Shown here piece by piece: positions 21,455-31,730 of a DNA stretch of 64,000 bases (its first letter is position 1; every line of letters starts with the position of its first letter). The stretch lies in assembly GCA_037157565.1 (NCBI GenBank), contig JAZHRO010000050.1, forward strand, positions 45,704,001 to 45,768,000, given 5' to 3'. This DNA is from Thalassia testudinum (lineage: Eukaryota > Streptophyta > Magnoliopsida > Alismatales > Hydrocharitaceae). The notes below the pieces were generated by a model. That model searched no databases, had not been told where the DNA came from, and saw only the letters and a list, made by a program, of their open reading frames with translations. The translations under genes and the position numbers were made by a program.

Positions 21455-24333
21455 TGGTGTCGACCTTCCTCTATAGTTCTATTATTTCGTCGTAGTATAG
21501 TATAGAGAAGTGATTACCAGTTTAATACAATTTGTTACTCGGAAATAAAAGAGTTCCCGAGGTCGAACTCAGGGAGCAAGTTGTATTCTAGGGGTACAAG
21601 TTTCTTTTACAAAAATAAAGAAAGAGAGAGAGAGAATTTGTTGGCTTCTCTTCTTTTCTCTTTGCTTATCCTCTCCTCTTCTTCCTTCTCAGATATTCTG
21701 CTCTCTTCCTTTGTTCTTCTTCTTTATCTGCAGTGGTGATGTTCTTCTTCTTCTTTCAGCTGTTTCTGCTCGTCTCTTCCTTTTTCTTCTGCAGAGCGGT
21801 CCTGTTCTTCTTCTTCTTCTTCTTTCTTTCTTCTTTTCCTTTCTTCAGATCTTCTTCTCGTGCTCTTCTTCTTCTGCAGAGTCTTCACTTGGCCTCTCTG
21901 TGTTCTCCTCTGCCTCGCCTTCCTTCTCCTTCTTTGCCTTCAGGACGTCGTCTGATTTTCCAATCAGACGACTTAAACCGCCGCTGCTACAGTGCCGCTC
22001 GGTGCTCCTTCTTCCTTCATCTTTCGTCGTCCTTCTTCTCTCTGCCTCGCTCGTCTTCTTCTTCTTCGCCTTTTCCTCTTTGCTTCGAGCAGTCCTGGCT
22101 GCTCTTCTTCCGTCAGTTTTCTTCTCCGGTTCTTCTTCTTCACCTGTGCCTGCACTCTTCGAAGTTTTCGTCAGCGGGCAAAAACCCTACTCTACCCTCC
22201 CCCCCCCCCCCCCCCGCGTCTCTCTCTCACAGATGCCGCTCTTAGGTAAGCTCTCCCAGAGCTGTCGGATAGTCGGGTACGGGTCGCGCCCGGGTCCAGG
22301 CCCACCGGCGTGCGTGGTGGGAGAGGAGTGCAGGTCAGGCTTAGTCAGGTCGGGCCAGGTCCGCGAGGCGTGAGCGCGGACGAGACCGGGTAACCGGGCG
22401 GGTGAAGGGGACCTCACCCCGTGTGCTGAGGCGATTAGCCTCCAGCACTTTTTCACTTTATACCGCTGCGCTCCTTCAGAACCTTCCGAGGTGGGACTAT
22501 ATGTCCCACCCCAATTTGACGCCTGCGCGAAGGAGGCAGCGGCGATCGAGGCTTCGCACGAGGGCTTCGCGCGAGGGCTTCACCTCAACTGCAGCCTGAC
22601 GCTTTGCGAAGACACCTCGCACAGCCTGGGAGTGTGACCTGGGCGCGGCGCGCCTGGAGCAGCAGGTCGAAGCTGCTCCTTCCGCACAGCAATGGCGGCG
22701 GAGGACGGGTGACCTATTCACAGCAAAACGGCCTCTCGGCCTAATCAGAAGGTGCCGGGAGCTTCGCCAGAGTGCGGCGAAGCTCGTGCGGGTGGTGGCG
22801 AGGCGTGGGGCGACGTGCAAGGGCTGCCCTAGGTCAGACTGTGGGTCGGAAAGTGGGTGTGTTCGGTGGATTTGCAGAGGTCGGGTGGCGGGAATTGGAA
22901 GGGCGGAAATGGATCAGGGTGAGGAGGCGGAGATTATGTGCAGGTCGGCGAGCTGTGTGGGATGCTGGAGTGATGGGAGCGGCTCGCCGGAGGATGGCCG
23001 GAGGCGGAGAAGCTGAGGGTGATTAGGCGCGGTCGAGGGGTAACTAGATAAAAATAGCAGGGGGAAAAGAGAGAGAGAATAGAGGGAAGTAGTTCTAACC
23101 TAACTAAAGTGACGAAGGGGGCGAGGAGGCGGACGGCTGTACCTGCTGTCGCCGGAGAAGAAGGTGCCCAGTGGGGGAGGACGGCAGTGACGACGGGGCA
23201 GAGGCAGCGCACGCCGGTATTGCGCGACGCGGGAAGAGCAGGGGAAGAAGTCTCTGCTGCTGGTATTGCGGCAGAGCGAAGAGGAGGAGGAGGAAGAACC
23301 GCCGGAGCTGGTGGGCGTCTACCGGAGTGAGAAGAGAGGAAAGTTGGGGGTTTTCTCTGTCAGATCCGAGCTGGGAAGAACGGTGGAGCGACGGGGGTAT
23401 TTATAGGGGCCGAATCAGAGAGGAGGGCGGAGGGAGACGACGTGTCTCCCTCGCCGGAGGACGCCGGTGATGGAAACCCATGCCGTCCGTGCGTTCGCAC
23501 GGCCGGTATGGTGGGTTGCAGCGACCAGGGGGGTGTTCCTGCGACGGCTGACGACCCAGGGCACCCCCGGTTTACTTGCCAGACCCTCCCCCTTACCCTG
23601 CGCGGCGCCATGCTCCGCGCAAGGTCGCCGGAGCATGGTGCTGGTCAGGTTTTGGCAGGAGGGACCTGAATGCAAAGAACGAAGGATAGTTAGGGGTAGA
23701 AATGTGAGGGTTCGAAAGTTGAGGGCCAACAAGTAAATATATGAGGACCAAAGTGTAAAGTTGGTCAAGAAGGTTTCTTCTTAGGCTCAAGTTTTTATAC
23801 ATGACTAATTAGGACCTAAGGATTATGATGGTGAATTTTATTTCCAGATTAAACCTTGTTTGATCGGTCAATTTACGCAAAAGCCCAAATTAAGTTGTTA
23901 ATTGGGCATGGTTCTCAATGTAGGTCAAAATGGGTTCCTAAGGCCAAATTGAAGGTTCTAAACCCTAGAGATTATTTTTCTATGAATTTTAGAGGGTTTA
24001 TTCTATTTTTACTTTGCCTCGAACCTCGCGAATTGAAGTGGATTTGTTTTAAGGTTACAGATTATCATTTAGTTCCTTGGAATTGCTGTAGCCCTTGTCA
24101 GATCATCTCATCCCACTTTTATTCTTATTAGGTTGCTTTGACCTATGTTTGGATCCTGAATTACCCTGTATGCAGATTATACTGGTAAAATTGCATTTTT
24201 ACCCCTTATGACTCGTTTTCTCCTTAAACTCAGAATTCTCTGAGTTAAGCCTTTCCTTGAGTTATGTAGGAGCTTTTATCCTTTGTATTAGGTCAAAATG
24301 AGCTTGTTATGGCTCATGATGAGGTTCTCATCA
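21455..24333 (-). repeat. 3' LTR of element B
   Basis: TGGTGTCGACC on the plus strand at the U5 end and TGATGAGAACC at the U3 start. It holds U5 signals (21487-21501 and 21556-21574), a CTT-rich tract (21640-22150), a long C run near 22199 that is longer than in the 5' LTR, a GC-rich R part and a TATA box at 23398-23405. The long Ser/Phe/Leu-rich frames are low-complexity artefacts. Confidence 0.93.
21947..21972 (-). other. Stem-loop in the element B 3' LTR
   Basis: GTCGTCTGATT-TTCC-AATCAGACGAC, eleven perfect pairs. The other copy is at 29351-29376. Compared with element A the innermost pair is swapped from A-T to T-A, so pairing is kept. Confidence 0.68.
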
Positions 24334-24345
24334 TACCCCCATGCC
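24334..24345 (-). other. Polypurine tract of element B
   Basis: GGCATGGGGGTA on the element strand, immediately before the U3 start. Identical to the tract of element A. Confidence 0.87.
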
Positions 24346-24778
24346 TAGCTTTTGCTAGTCCCTTAGCAAAAACTTAAGGTTTCAACCCTTGTTCTAGACC
24401 ATGAAGTTCTTAATAGCTTTAGATAAGTGCTTTTTCATTTGAGCTTAGATTAGGTTAGAAAGCTGACCATAGGCCTAAAAGGTACTCTAGTACCAATCAA
24501 GATCCAAATCTGTCTAGCCTTAGCCTCAGTCCTTAGCAAAGGTTTTTAAGGCCCACAAGAACTAACCTAAGGTTTATTGGACTTTGTGGTTAATGCACCC
24601 GTGCTTGAAATGATTTTAGCTCTGGCTCAGTTCGCAGTGCGTTTTGTAAGAGAGAGATAGAAAGTTTTTCTGTTTGGAGAGTTTTCTCTCTCTTTTTCTT
24701 TTTAGTTCTAGCCTAGGATTGGCTTTTCAACACGGTCTGTATCAGATTCATTGCTCCCATCATCAATCCTCAAGGGTT

Positions 24779-24925
24779 CCTGGCGATCGATGCTTCGAGA
24801 TAGCACCACCCATGGCAACCCCCGGAACCCTGGCTATTGAGATTTCGAGATAATCCCATCCATGGTGTTCCGTGGCTGAATCCAGATCCTGGCAATTGAC
24901 ACTTCGAGATAATTGCATCCATGGA
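24779..24925 (-). repeat. Three degenerate direct repeats (element B)
   Basis: Same three-unit array as 10241-10395 in element A, with few differences. Each unit contains a CCATCCATGG-like core. Confidence 0.65.
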
Positions 24926-25612
24926 ATCTGAATCAGCAGAGTGCTTACATGCCCCCAGTAGGATATGTAAATATCCTAAGAGACAAGCACCGAGGAGATG
25001 ATATTTTGTTACGCATCTTCGAGGGGATTTCCTGCCTCTCCGCGCTGGGAATTCGTCCAAATCAACTTGTGTTGGTCGGCCGCTCCTACTCTAGGTGTAC
25101 CTTTCAGAATTTTGCGACGCTTCTGCGTGATTTTGATTTTTACGCTTACTGAACCAGGCTGTGAGTGAGGTTAGGGTGCTTAGGTTACTAAGTCCCGTAA
25201 ACCAAAAATTAATTAACGAGGCCAAATACTCCCTAAGCCTTGGACCTAGTACTTAAGCTTTTCATTTTCCTCAACCTCTTGAGGATTGTCTGGATCTTAA
25301 TGGGTACTAAGAGTCTATTCAAGAATGCCTAAGGTTTGCGTTCTTACTAATCTCATTATGCACTTTTCAGTTATTTTCTTGAATGAGGTCTAGAACTTAG
25401 GTTAATTCCTTAGTTCCTTACTAATGACTACCACCTTTTCTCATAATTTTGTGCTCCTTTTTCATTTTGTTTCTTTTCTCCTTCTCCTTCACAAAATTTC
25501 CTTCTCCTCTTTTCCTCTTATTCTTTTTCGAAAATTTTTAATTTTTATGGTGTTTTTGGCATATGTGAATTTTTTGTTTGAAACCTTTTCTTACAAGTTT
25601 TGCACTTTCATA

Positions 25613-25648
25613 CCCCCCCCATGCCTAAGATTTGCAATGTCCTCATTG
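25613..25648 (-). other. Second polypurine tract with dyad (element B)
   Basis: Eight G on the element strand (25613-25620) next to GCAT, preceded by the dyad CAATGAGGACATTG at 25635-25648. It is 1.28 kb from the LTR-proximal tract, the same spacing as in element A. Confidence 0.75.
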
Positions 25649-25841
25649 TAACTTCGGGGGTTTTTGTTTAACTTAGTTCATTCCTTAAGACAGAAATTTG
25701 GATGAGTGAATGGGTCGGGTTGAATTTCGCGGACGATCTCTAATCCCAGATGCAAGCATCTGAGGTGGGGTCGGCTGTCTACAAGGGTGAACCTTAAGTG
25801 CAAAAAGGTGTCAGAAAAAGTTTTGGATTTTTTGGAAAATG

Positions 25842-25857
25842 ATGGGTTGCCTCCCGT
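25842..25857 (-). other. Post-ORF hairpin with AGGCAA loop (element B)
   Basis: ACGGG-AGGCAA-CCCAT on the element strand, closed by a G-U pair in RNA. It lies 22 bases after the stop of the novel frame, the position it holds after integrase in element A. Confidence 0.7.
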
Positions 25858-25878
25858 TGAGCGCTAAATTTTATGCCT

Positions 25879-27743
25879 TCAGCCAAGCGGGAAATGCGAT
25901 GGAGAGGGGATGGTCAAATCAGCAGAGTTTTGTAAGACATGCACCTTGATTAAGAGCCTGGTTGGTCCAACCAGGTGCTTGTTCAGATCAACAGGCTGAT
26001 GATGCAGCCCAAACCCAATCAATCTGGTGGGTTGATAGATGTGGATAAAAAGGTGTGGAACCCACCATATACTATGAAGCTCAGATGGATGTGGAAGTGA
26101 AAACGCAGGGTTTGGCTGAGTCGAATCAGCCTGGTCAGAGTAGGGACTCGTAGAATAATCAATGAATGACGCGGAAACCCTACAGGGGTGATCAGAGAAT
26201 GATGGAGCATGATATGTAGTCTGATCAGTGTTCCAAACCCGATGTGGAAATGCAATTGGCTCGGTGAGAGGTGAATCTGAATAGAAATTGAGTCCGGTTG
26301 CGGGTCGGGGTTGGGAAGAGGTTTTGATTAGTTCTGTGTGTGCAGACGAGGTGGCAACTGTGTGTGAGGGCTCTTCTAGAAAGGAATGACAGGTGATTTT
26401 CTATAAAGAGTCCTCTGGGTAACTATCAAATGCCTGAAGAGTGTCTGTAGGATGAAAGAGATCTGAATTGAGAAAAGATTTGAATTCCGGGTTGCAATCA
26501 CTCTTGGCATTTTCTATTTTTGGTTCCTGAGGATCGAAAAGGAATGATTCTGTGTTATCAGTGATCTCGGGAATCAGGACCTCAGAGTCGGAGTCCGAGT
26601 CATGTGAACTGAGGTCGTAGATGGGCCTGGCGTGTTCAGGAAGGAAAGTTTCTTCGTAATTATAGTCAGATCTGAAATTGTCGGAGAGTTGGCGAAAATG
26701 AGATTCATGATCATGAATTCCACCACAGCAAAAATCATCAGATGTGGAATCAGCAGCCTGACTGGGTTCTAGCCTATATGTCAATTCTGGGCTCAAAAAG
26801 GTGTTCTGTTCAAGCTCGAAGTTGGTAGGATAGACCCCATTAAAACCTTGCTCATCCAACTCCTCAGTTTCTGTATCATAAATTGGCATGACTTTCAAAA
26901 AATCGATCAGATTTCCTGAAGATGTTGGAGAGGGTATTCATCAAATAGAGGCCCGGAATCATATCCTATAAAAATTTGATCTTTCTCATAAGGGGCCTCA
27001 TAATCTTCCCAATAAGTTTCAGATCTAGGTTCTAGGCTTAGGATGTGGGTAGAATTATTAGAACCTAAGTCCGAATAACCTTCGAGGGCCACCTTATCAA
27101 GATAAGGGGCGGAATTTATACCCTCAAAAGGTTCAGTTCTGATCTCATTATTGCAGGAGTTTTGGAATTCTAGGCTTGGCAATTCATGGTCTAAGTTTGG
27201 CTCATCATTGTGTTCTCCTGCAATATCCCAACGTAATTCAACATTGTCTTCTATCTGGGTTGGGATTCCACAACCACTTTGTGCCTCAGTCCCGAGATCT
27301 GGGAAACTGGATTGTTCCTTAATATTGTTCCAAGATGGTTCATCCTCTATTTCTGGCATATGCAGGTATTTCTGGTTGATAATTTGCTCTACTGATTTCA
27401 TCATTTCTACCCATTTTATAAGGGCATCTTGGTGTTGTTCCCAAAGTACAGGATTTGTCAAGCATTGAAGGTATTCAGATTGGTGTAATTTTTCTATCTC
27501 AATGTATCCTGTCATGAGCATATCTCGGGTTGATCCTTTTGAAATTTCAGTCAATAGAATTTGGGCACAGTTTATGATGAAAGCTGTGGTTGTTGGGACA
27601 TCAACCTGAATGTTCTCTATTGGTGTTGAGGGTTTATATTTTATTTCATAGAATTCAAGGGCATCCTCAATCATCTTATCTTTCATGGATCTCAGATATT
27701 CAGGTTTTTTACATGGTAGTCTTGCTAGGTAATTAGGCTGCAT
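25879..27743 (-). pseudogene. Unrecognised protein of a pol-less Athila lineage, one frameshift and one stop
   Basis: I do not recognise this protein. The start is the ATG at 27743, because element D has an ATG at the matching place (MQPNYLARL here, MQPDSIGRV in D). The frame runs about 390 amino acids' worth in two parts. The first part ends at 26907; a one-base shift near 26920 moves into a second frame, which has one TAG at 26401-26403 and then stays open to the TGA at 25879. Undamaged it would be about 620 codons. It is acidic and rich in Ser, Pro and Glu, with a Tyr/Trp-acidic segment (ETYWEDYEAPYEKD) and no catalytic motif, zinc knuckle or membrane segment that I can see. The C-terminal block at 26034-25942 (QPTRLIGFGLHHQPVDL and HLVGPTRLLIKV) is the best conserved with element D. 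It occupies the place of gag-pol. Confidence 0.7.
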
Positions 27744-28837
27744 CTTCGAATCAGGTGGTGGAATCAAGATAGAATCAGAAGTTTGAATTAATGGAAGAAG
27801 GGGACTTTGTTCAGAATCAGAGGAAAGAGGGGCTATGCGAATGATTTCTGCAAAAACAAGGGAGCCGAGGCTTAGCCTCGGGGAGAGTGAATTTCTATAG
27901 GAGGTTTCAAGGACCTCCTGCAAAATACTGAAGGACTGGATGAGATAAGCAGGTGCTGGACCCAATCAAGACACCCAAAAATGTTGGGTGACTATAGAGG
28001 TTCGGGGCAGATGGACCCCTTGATCAGAAAGATCGTCCACCTGAGAATTACCTGGGCAGCCAGAGAGGGAGAGTCCCGCGAAGACCCCTACACGGTAGAG
28101 CGTCCCCACGGGTTACAGGGTTTCCCCCACCCGACCTCTCTTGTCACTGCGGTTCCAGGTAGACCAGAATGGGGATCTTGACCTCTTAAGTCTACCAATT
28201 TTAGTTTAAGATCAGGGTGCTTAAAGTTACACTTGAACTCTTAGGTATTTTGAGTGAGAAAGTGACATAATTTTAAGGTTGGTTGACCCAAGGAGTCAAC
28301 TTTACCTCTTGTTCCTTTGAGAGCTTTTGGGTCATTTCTTTTAGGGTTCAAGTGTTTAGAGAGCCAATTGTTTAGGGTTTCTCTGAATAAGTATGTTCAA
28401 TCAATGGTTTAGGCACACTTCTTTTGGATTTTCTCCATTCTTGATTTAAGTAGTGTGTCTCTAAAACCCTAATGTTGAATCTTATGTTGGCTCTACTTGG
28501 TCCAGTTAGTTCTTTGTTGGGTAATTAGGGCTCAAGCAAGAATGTGTTAGCCCTTAAATACCTTTAATAGTGTGCAGGAATAATGGGTTGAAAACATGCA
28601 ACTTTTTATGGTTACTAAGTATGGAAGACAGGTTAGCCCTATATTGCTTGTTCTTTTCTTTTCTTCCTCTTTAGAGTTTAGGGGTTAATAGCGAGAGGAA
28701 AAAAAAATTACCTGTCCTCGGAGTGGTTGTCGTGCGGTTGCTTGTCTTCTTGATTTCCTTGTATTTTCTTGCACAACAAAGGAGAGATTGTTAGCAATGT
28801 AAAAACAGGAATTTGATTATCTCTAGAATAGCCGTTG
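27744..28837 (-). other. Leader of element B with conserved block and probable intron
   Basis: 27958-28196 matches the leaders of A and D. Donor-like CAG|GTAATT at 28051 and acceptor-like TTGTTTTTGCAG ending at 27848 would define a 204-base intron that ends about 105 bases before the conserved ATG. 28200-28837 is AT-rich, with no gene. Confidence 0.6.
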
Positions 28838-28856
28838 CTCCCCGGCAACGGTGCCA
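28838..28856 (-). other. Primer-binding site of element B, tRNA-Asp
   Basis: TGGCACCGTTGCCGGGGAG on the element strand. One base differs from the exact tRNA-Asp complement (A for G at the sixth base of the consensus). It lies five bases from the LTR end. Confidence 0.9.
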
Positions 28857-28893
28857 AAAACTGGTGTCGACCTTCCTCTATAGTTCTATTATT

Positions 28894-28981
28894 TCGTCGT
28901 AGTATAGTATAGAGAAGTGATTACCAGTTTAATACAATTTGTTACTCGGAAATAAAAGAGTTCCCGAGGTCGAACTCAGGG
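28894..28981 (-). other. U5 block: tRNA-Asp-complementary segment plus hairpin (element B)
   Basis: 28894-28908 reads TCGTCGTAGTATAGT on the plus strand, matching plant tRNA-Asp bases 2-16 except for one base, so the RNA is complementary to the primer tRNA about 40 bases upstream of the primer site. 28963-28981 folds as CCUGAG-UUCGAC-CUCGGG in RNA. Confidence 0.62.
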
Positions 28982-30794
28982 AGCAAGTTGTATTCTAGGG
29001 GTACAAGTTTCTTTTACAAAAATAAAGAAAGAGAGAGGGAGAATTTGTTGGCTTCTCTTCTTTTCTCTTTGCTTATCCTCTCCTCTTCTTCCTTCTCAGA
29101 TATTCTGCTCTCTTCCTTTGTTCTTCTTCTTTATCTGCAGTGGTGATGTTCTTCTTCTTCTTTCAGCTGTTTCTGCTCGTCTCTTCCTTTTTCTTCTGCA
29201 GAGCGGTCCTGTTCTTCTTCTTCTTCTTTCTTTCTTCTTTTCCTTTCTTCAGATCTTCTTCTCGTGCTCTTCTTCTTCTGCAGAGTCTTCACTTGGCCTC
29301 TCTGTGTTCTCCTCTACCTCGCCTTCCTTCTCCTTCTTTGCCTTCAGGACGTCGTCTGATTTTCCAATCAGACGACTTAAACCGCCGCTGCTACAGTGCC
29401 GCTCGGTGCTCCTTTTTCCTTCATCTTTCGTCGTCCTTCTTCTCTCTGCCTCGCTCGTCTTCTTCTTCTTCACCTTTTCCTCTTTGCTTCGAGCAGTCCT
29501 GGCTGCTCTTCTTCCGTCAGTTTTCTTCTCCGGTTCTTCTTCTTCACCTGTGCCTGCACTCTTCGAAGTTTTCGTCAGCGGGCAAAAACCCTACTCTACC
29601 CTCCCCCCCCCCGTGTCTCTCTCTAACAGATGCCGCTCTTAGGTAAGCTCTCCCAGAGCTGCCGGATAGTCGGGCACGGGTCGCGCCCGGGTCCAGGCCC
29701 ACCGGCGTGCGTGGTGGGTGAGGAGTGCAGGTCAGGCTTAGTCGGGTCGGGCCAGGTCCGCGAGGCGTGAGCGCGGACGAGACCGGGTAACCAGGCGGGT
29801 GAAGGGGACCTCACCCCGTGTGCTGAGGCGATTAGCCTCCAGCACTTTTTCACTTTATACCGCTGCGCTCCTTCAGAACCTTCCGAGGTGGGACTAAATG
29901 TCCCACCCCAATTTGATGCCTACGCGGAGGAGGCAGCGGCGGTCGAGGCTTCGCACGAGGGCTTCGCGCGAGGGCTTCGCCTCAACTGCAGCCTGACGCT
30001 TTGCGAAGACACCTCGCATAGCCTAGGAGTGTGACCTCGGCGCGGCGCGCCTGGAGCAGCAGGTCGAAGCATCTCCTTCCGCACAGCAATGGCGACGAAG
30101 GACGGGTGACCTGTTCACAGCAAAACGGCCTCTCGGCCTAATCAGAAGGTGCCGGGAGCTTCGCCAGAGTGCGGCGAAGCTCATGCGGGTGGTGGCGAGG
30201 CGTGGGGCGGCGTGCAAGGGCTGCCCTAGGTCGGACTGTGGGTCGGAAAGTGGGTGTGTTCGGTGGATTTGCAGAGGTCGGGTGGCGGGAATTGGAAGGG
30301 CGGAAATGGATCAGGGTGAGGAGGCGGAGATTATGTGCAGGTCGGCGAGTCGTGTGGGATGCTGGAGTGATGGGAGCGGCTCGCCGGAGGATGGCCGGAG
30401 GCGGAGAAGGTGAGGGTGATTAGGCGCGGTCGAGGGGTAATTAGATAAAAATAGCAGGGGGAAAAGAGAGAGAGAATAGAGGGAAGTAGTTCTAACCTAA
30501 CTAAAGTGACGAAGGGGGCGAGGAGGCGGACGGCTGTACCTGCTGTCGCCGGAGAAGAAGGTGCCCAGTGGGGGAGGACGGCGGTGACGACGGGGCAGAG
30601 GCAGCGCGCGCCGGTATTGCGCGACGCGGGAAGAGCAGGGGAAGAAGTCTCTACTGCTGGTATTGCGGCAGAGCAAAGAGGAGGAGGAGGAATTACCGCC
30701 GGAGCTGGTGGGCGTCTGCCGGAGTGAGAAGAGAGGAAAGTTGGGGGTTTTCTCCGTCAGATCCGAGCTGGGAAGAACGGTGGAGCGACGGGGG

Positions 30795-30802
30795 TATTTA
30801 TA
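30795..30802 (-). promoter_or_regulatory. TATA box of the element B 5' LTR
   Basis: CTATAAATACC on the element strand, about 0.93 kb from the LTR start, giving a U3 of roughly 0.95 kb and an R plus U5 of about 1.9 kb. The 3' copy is at 23398-23405. Confidence 0.75.
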
Positions 30803-31730
30803 GGGGCCGAATCAGAGAGGAGGGCGGAGGGAGACGACGTGTCTCCCTCGCCGGAGGACGCCGGAGATGGAAACCCATACCGTCCGTGCGTTCGCACGGC
30901 CGGTATGGTGGGTTGCAGCGACCAGGGGGGTCTTCCTGCGACGGCTGACGACGCAGGGCACCCCCGGTTTACTTGCCAGACCCTCCCCCTTACCCTGCGC
31001 GGCGCCATGCTTCGCGCAAGGTCGCCGGAGCATGGTGCTGGTCAGGTTTTGGCAGGAGGGACCTGAATGCAAAGAACGAAGGATAGTTAGGGGCAAAAAT
31101 GTGAGGGTTCGAAAGTTGAGGGCCAACAAGTAAATATATGAGGACCAAAGTGTAAAGTTGGTCAAGAAGGTTTCTTCTTAGGCTCAAGTTTTTATACATG
31201 ACTAATTAGGACCTAAGCATTATGATGGTGAATTTTATTTCTAGATTAAACCTTGTTTGATGGGTCAATTTACGCAAAAGCCCAAATTAAGTTATTAATT
31301 GGGCATGGTTCTCAATGTAGGTCAAAATGGGTTCCTAAGGCCAAATTGAAGGTTCTAAACCCTAGAGATTATTTTTCTATGAATTTTAGAGGGTTTATTC
31401 TATTTTTACTTTGCCTCGAACCTCGCAAATTGAAGTGGGTTTGTTTTAAGGTTACAGATTATCATTTAGTTCCTTGGAATTGCTGTAGCCCTTGTCAAAT
31501 CATCTCATCCCACTTTTATTCTTATTAGGTTGCTTTGACCTATGTTTGGATCCTGAATTACCCTGTATGCAGATTATACTGGTAAAATTGCATTTTTACC
31601 CCTTATGACTCGTTTTCTCCTTAAACTCAGAATTCTCTGAGTTAAGCCTTTCCTTGAGTTATGTAGGAGCTTTTATCCTTTGTATTAGGTCAAAATGAGC
31701 TAGTTATGGCTCATGATGAGGTTCTCATCA

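Larger units (their letters stand above)
24346..25841 (-). other. 3' noncoding region of element B
   Basis: Collinear with 9803-11182 and 12912-13036 of element A. It holds the triple repeat (24779-24925), T-rich tracts and the second polypurine tract with dyad (25613-25648). No frame of note is present. Confidence 0.72.
21455..31730 (-). mobile_element. Element B: pol-less Athila-related element with a novel long frame
   Basis: Orientation is minus. LTRs of 2879 and 2869 bases (21455-24333 and 28862-31730) flank a 4.5 kb internal region. The target duplication TATTG is perfect (21450-21454 and 31731-31735). The primer site matches tRNA-Asp with one change. The leader and 3' noncoding region closely match element A, but gag and pol are absent and replaced by one long frame (27743-25879). 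The LTRs look nearly identical by eye, so B is the youngest gypsy insertion here. Confidence 0.93.
28862..31730 (-). repeat. 5' LTR of element B
   Basis: 2869 bases, close to identical to 21455-24333. Visible differences include the C run near 29603 (shorter here). It is followed by the target duplication TATTG at 31731-31735. U5 signals are at 28894-28908 and 28963-28981. Confidence 0.93.
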
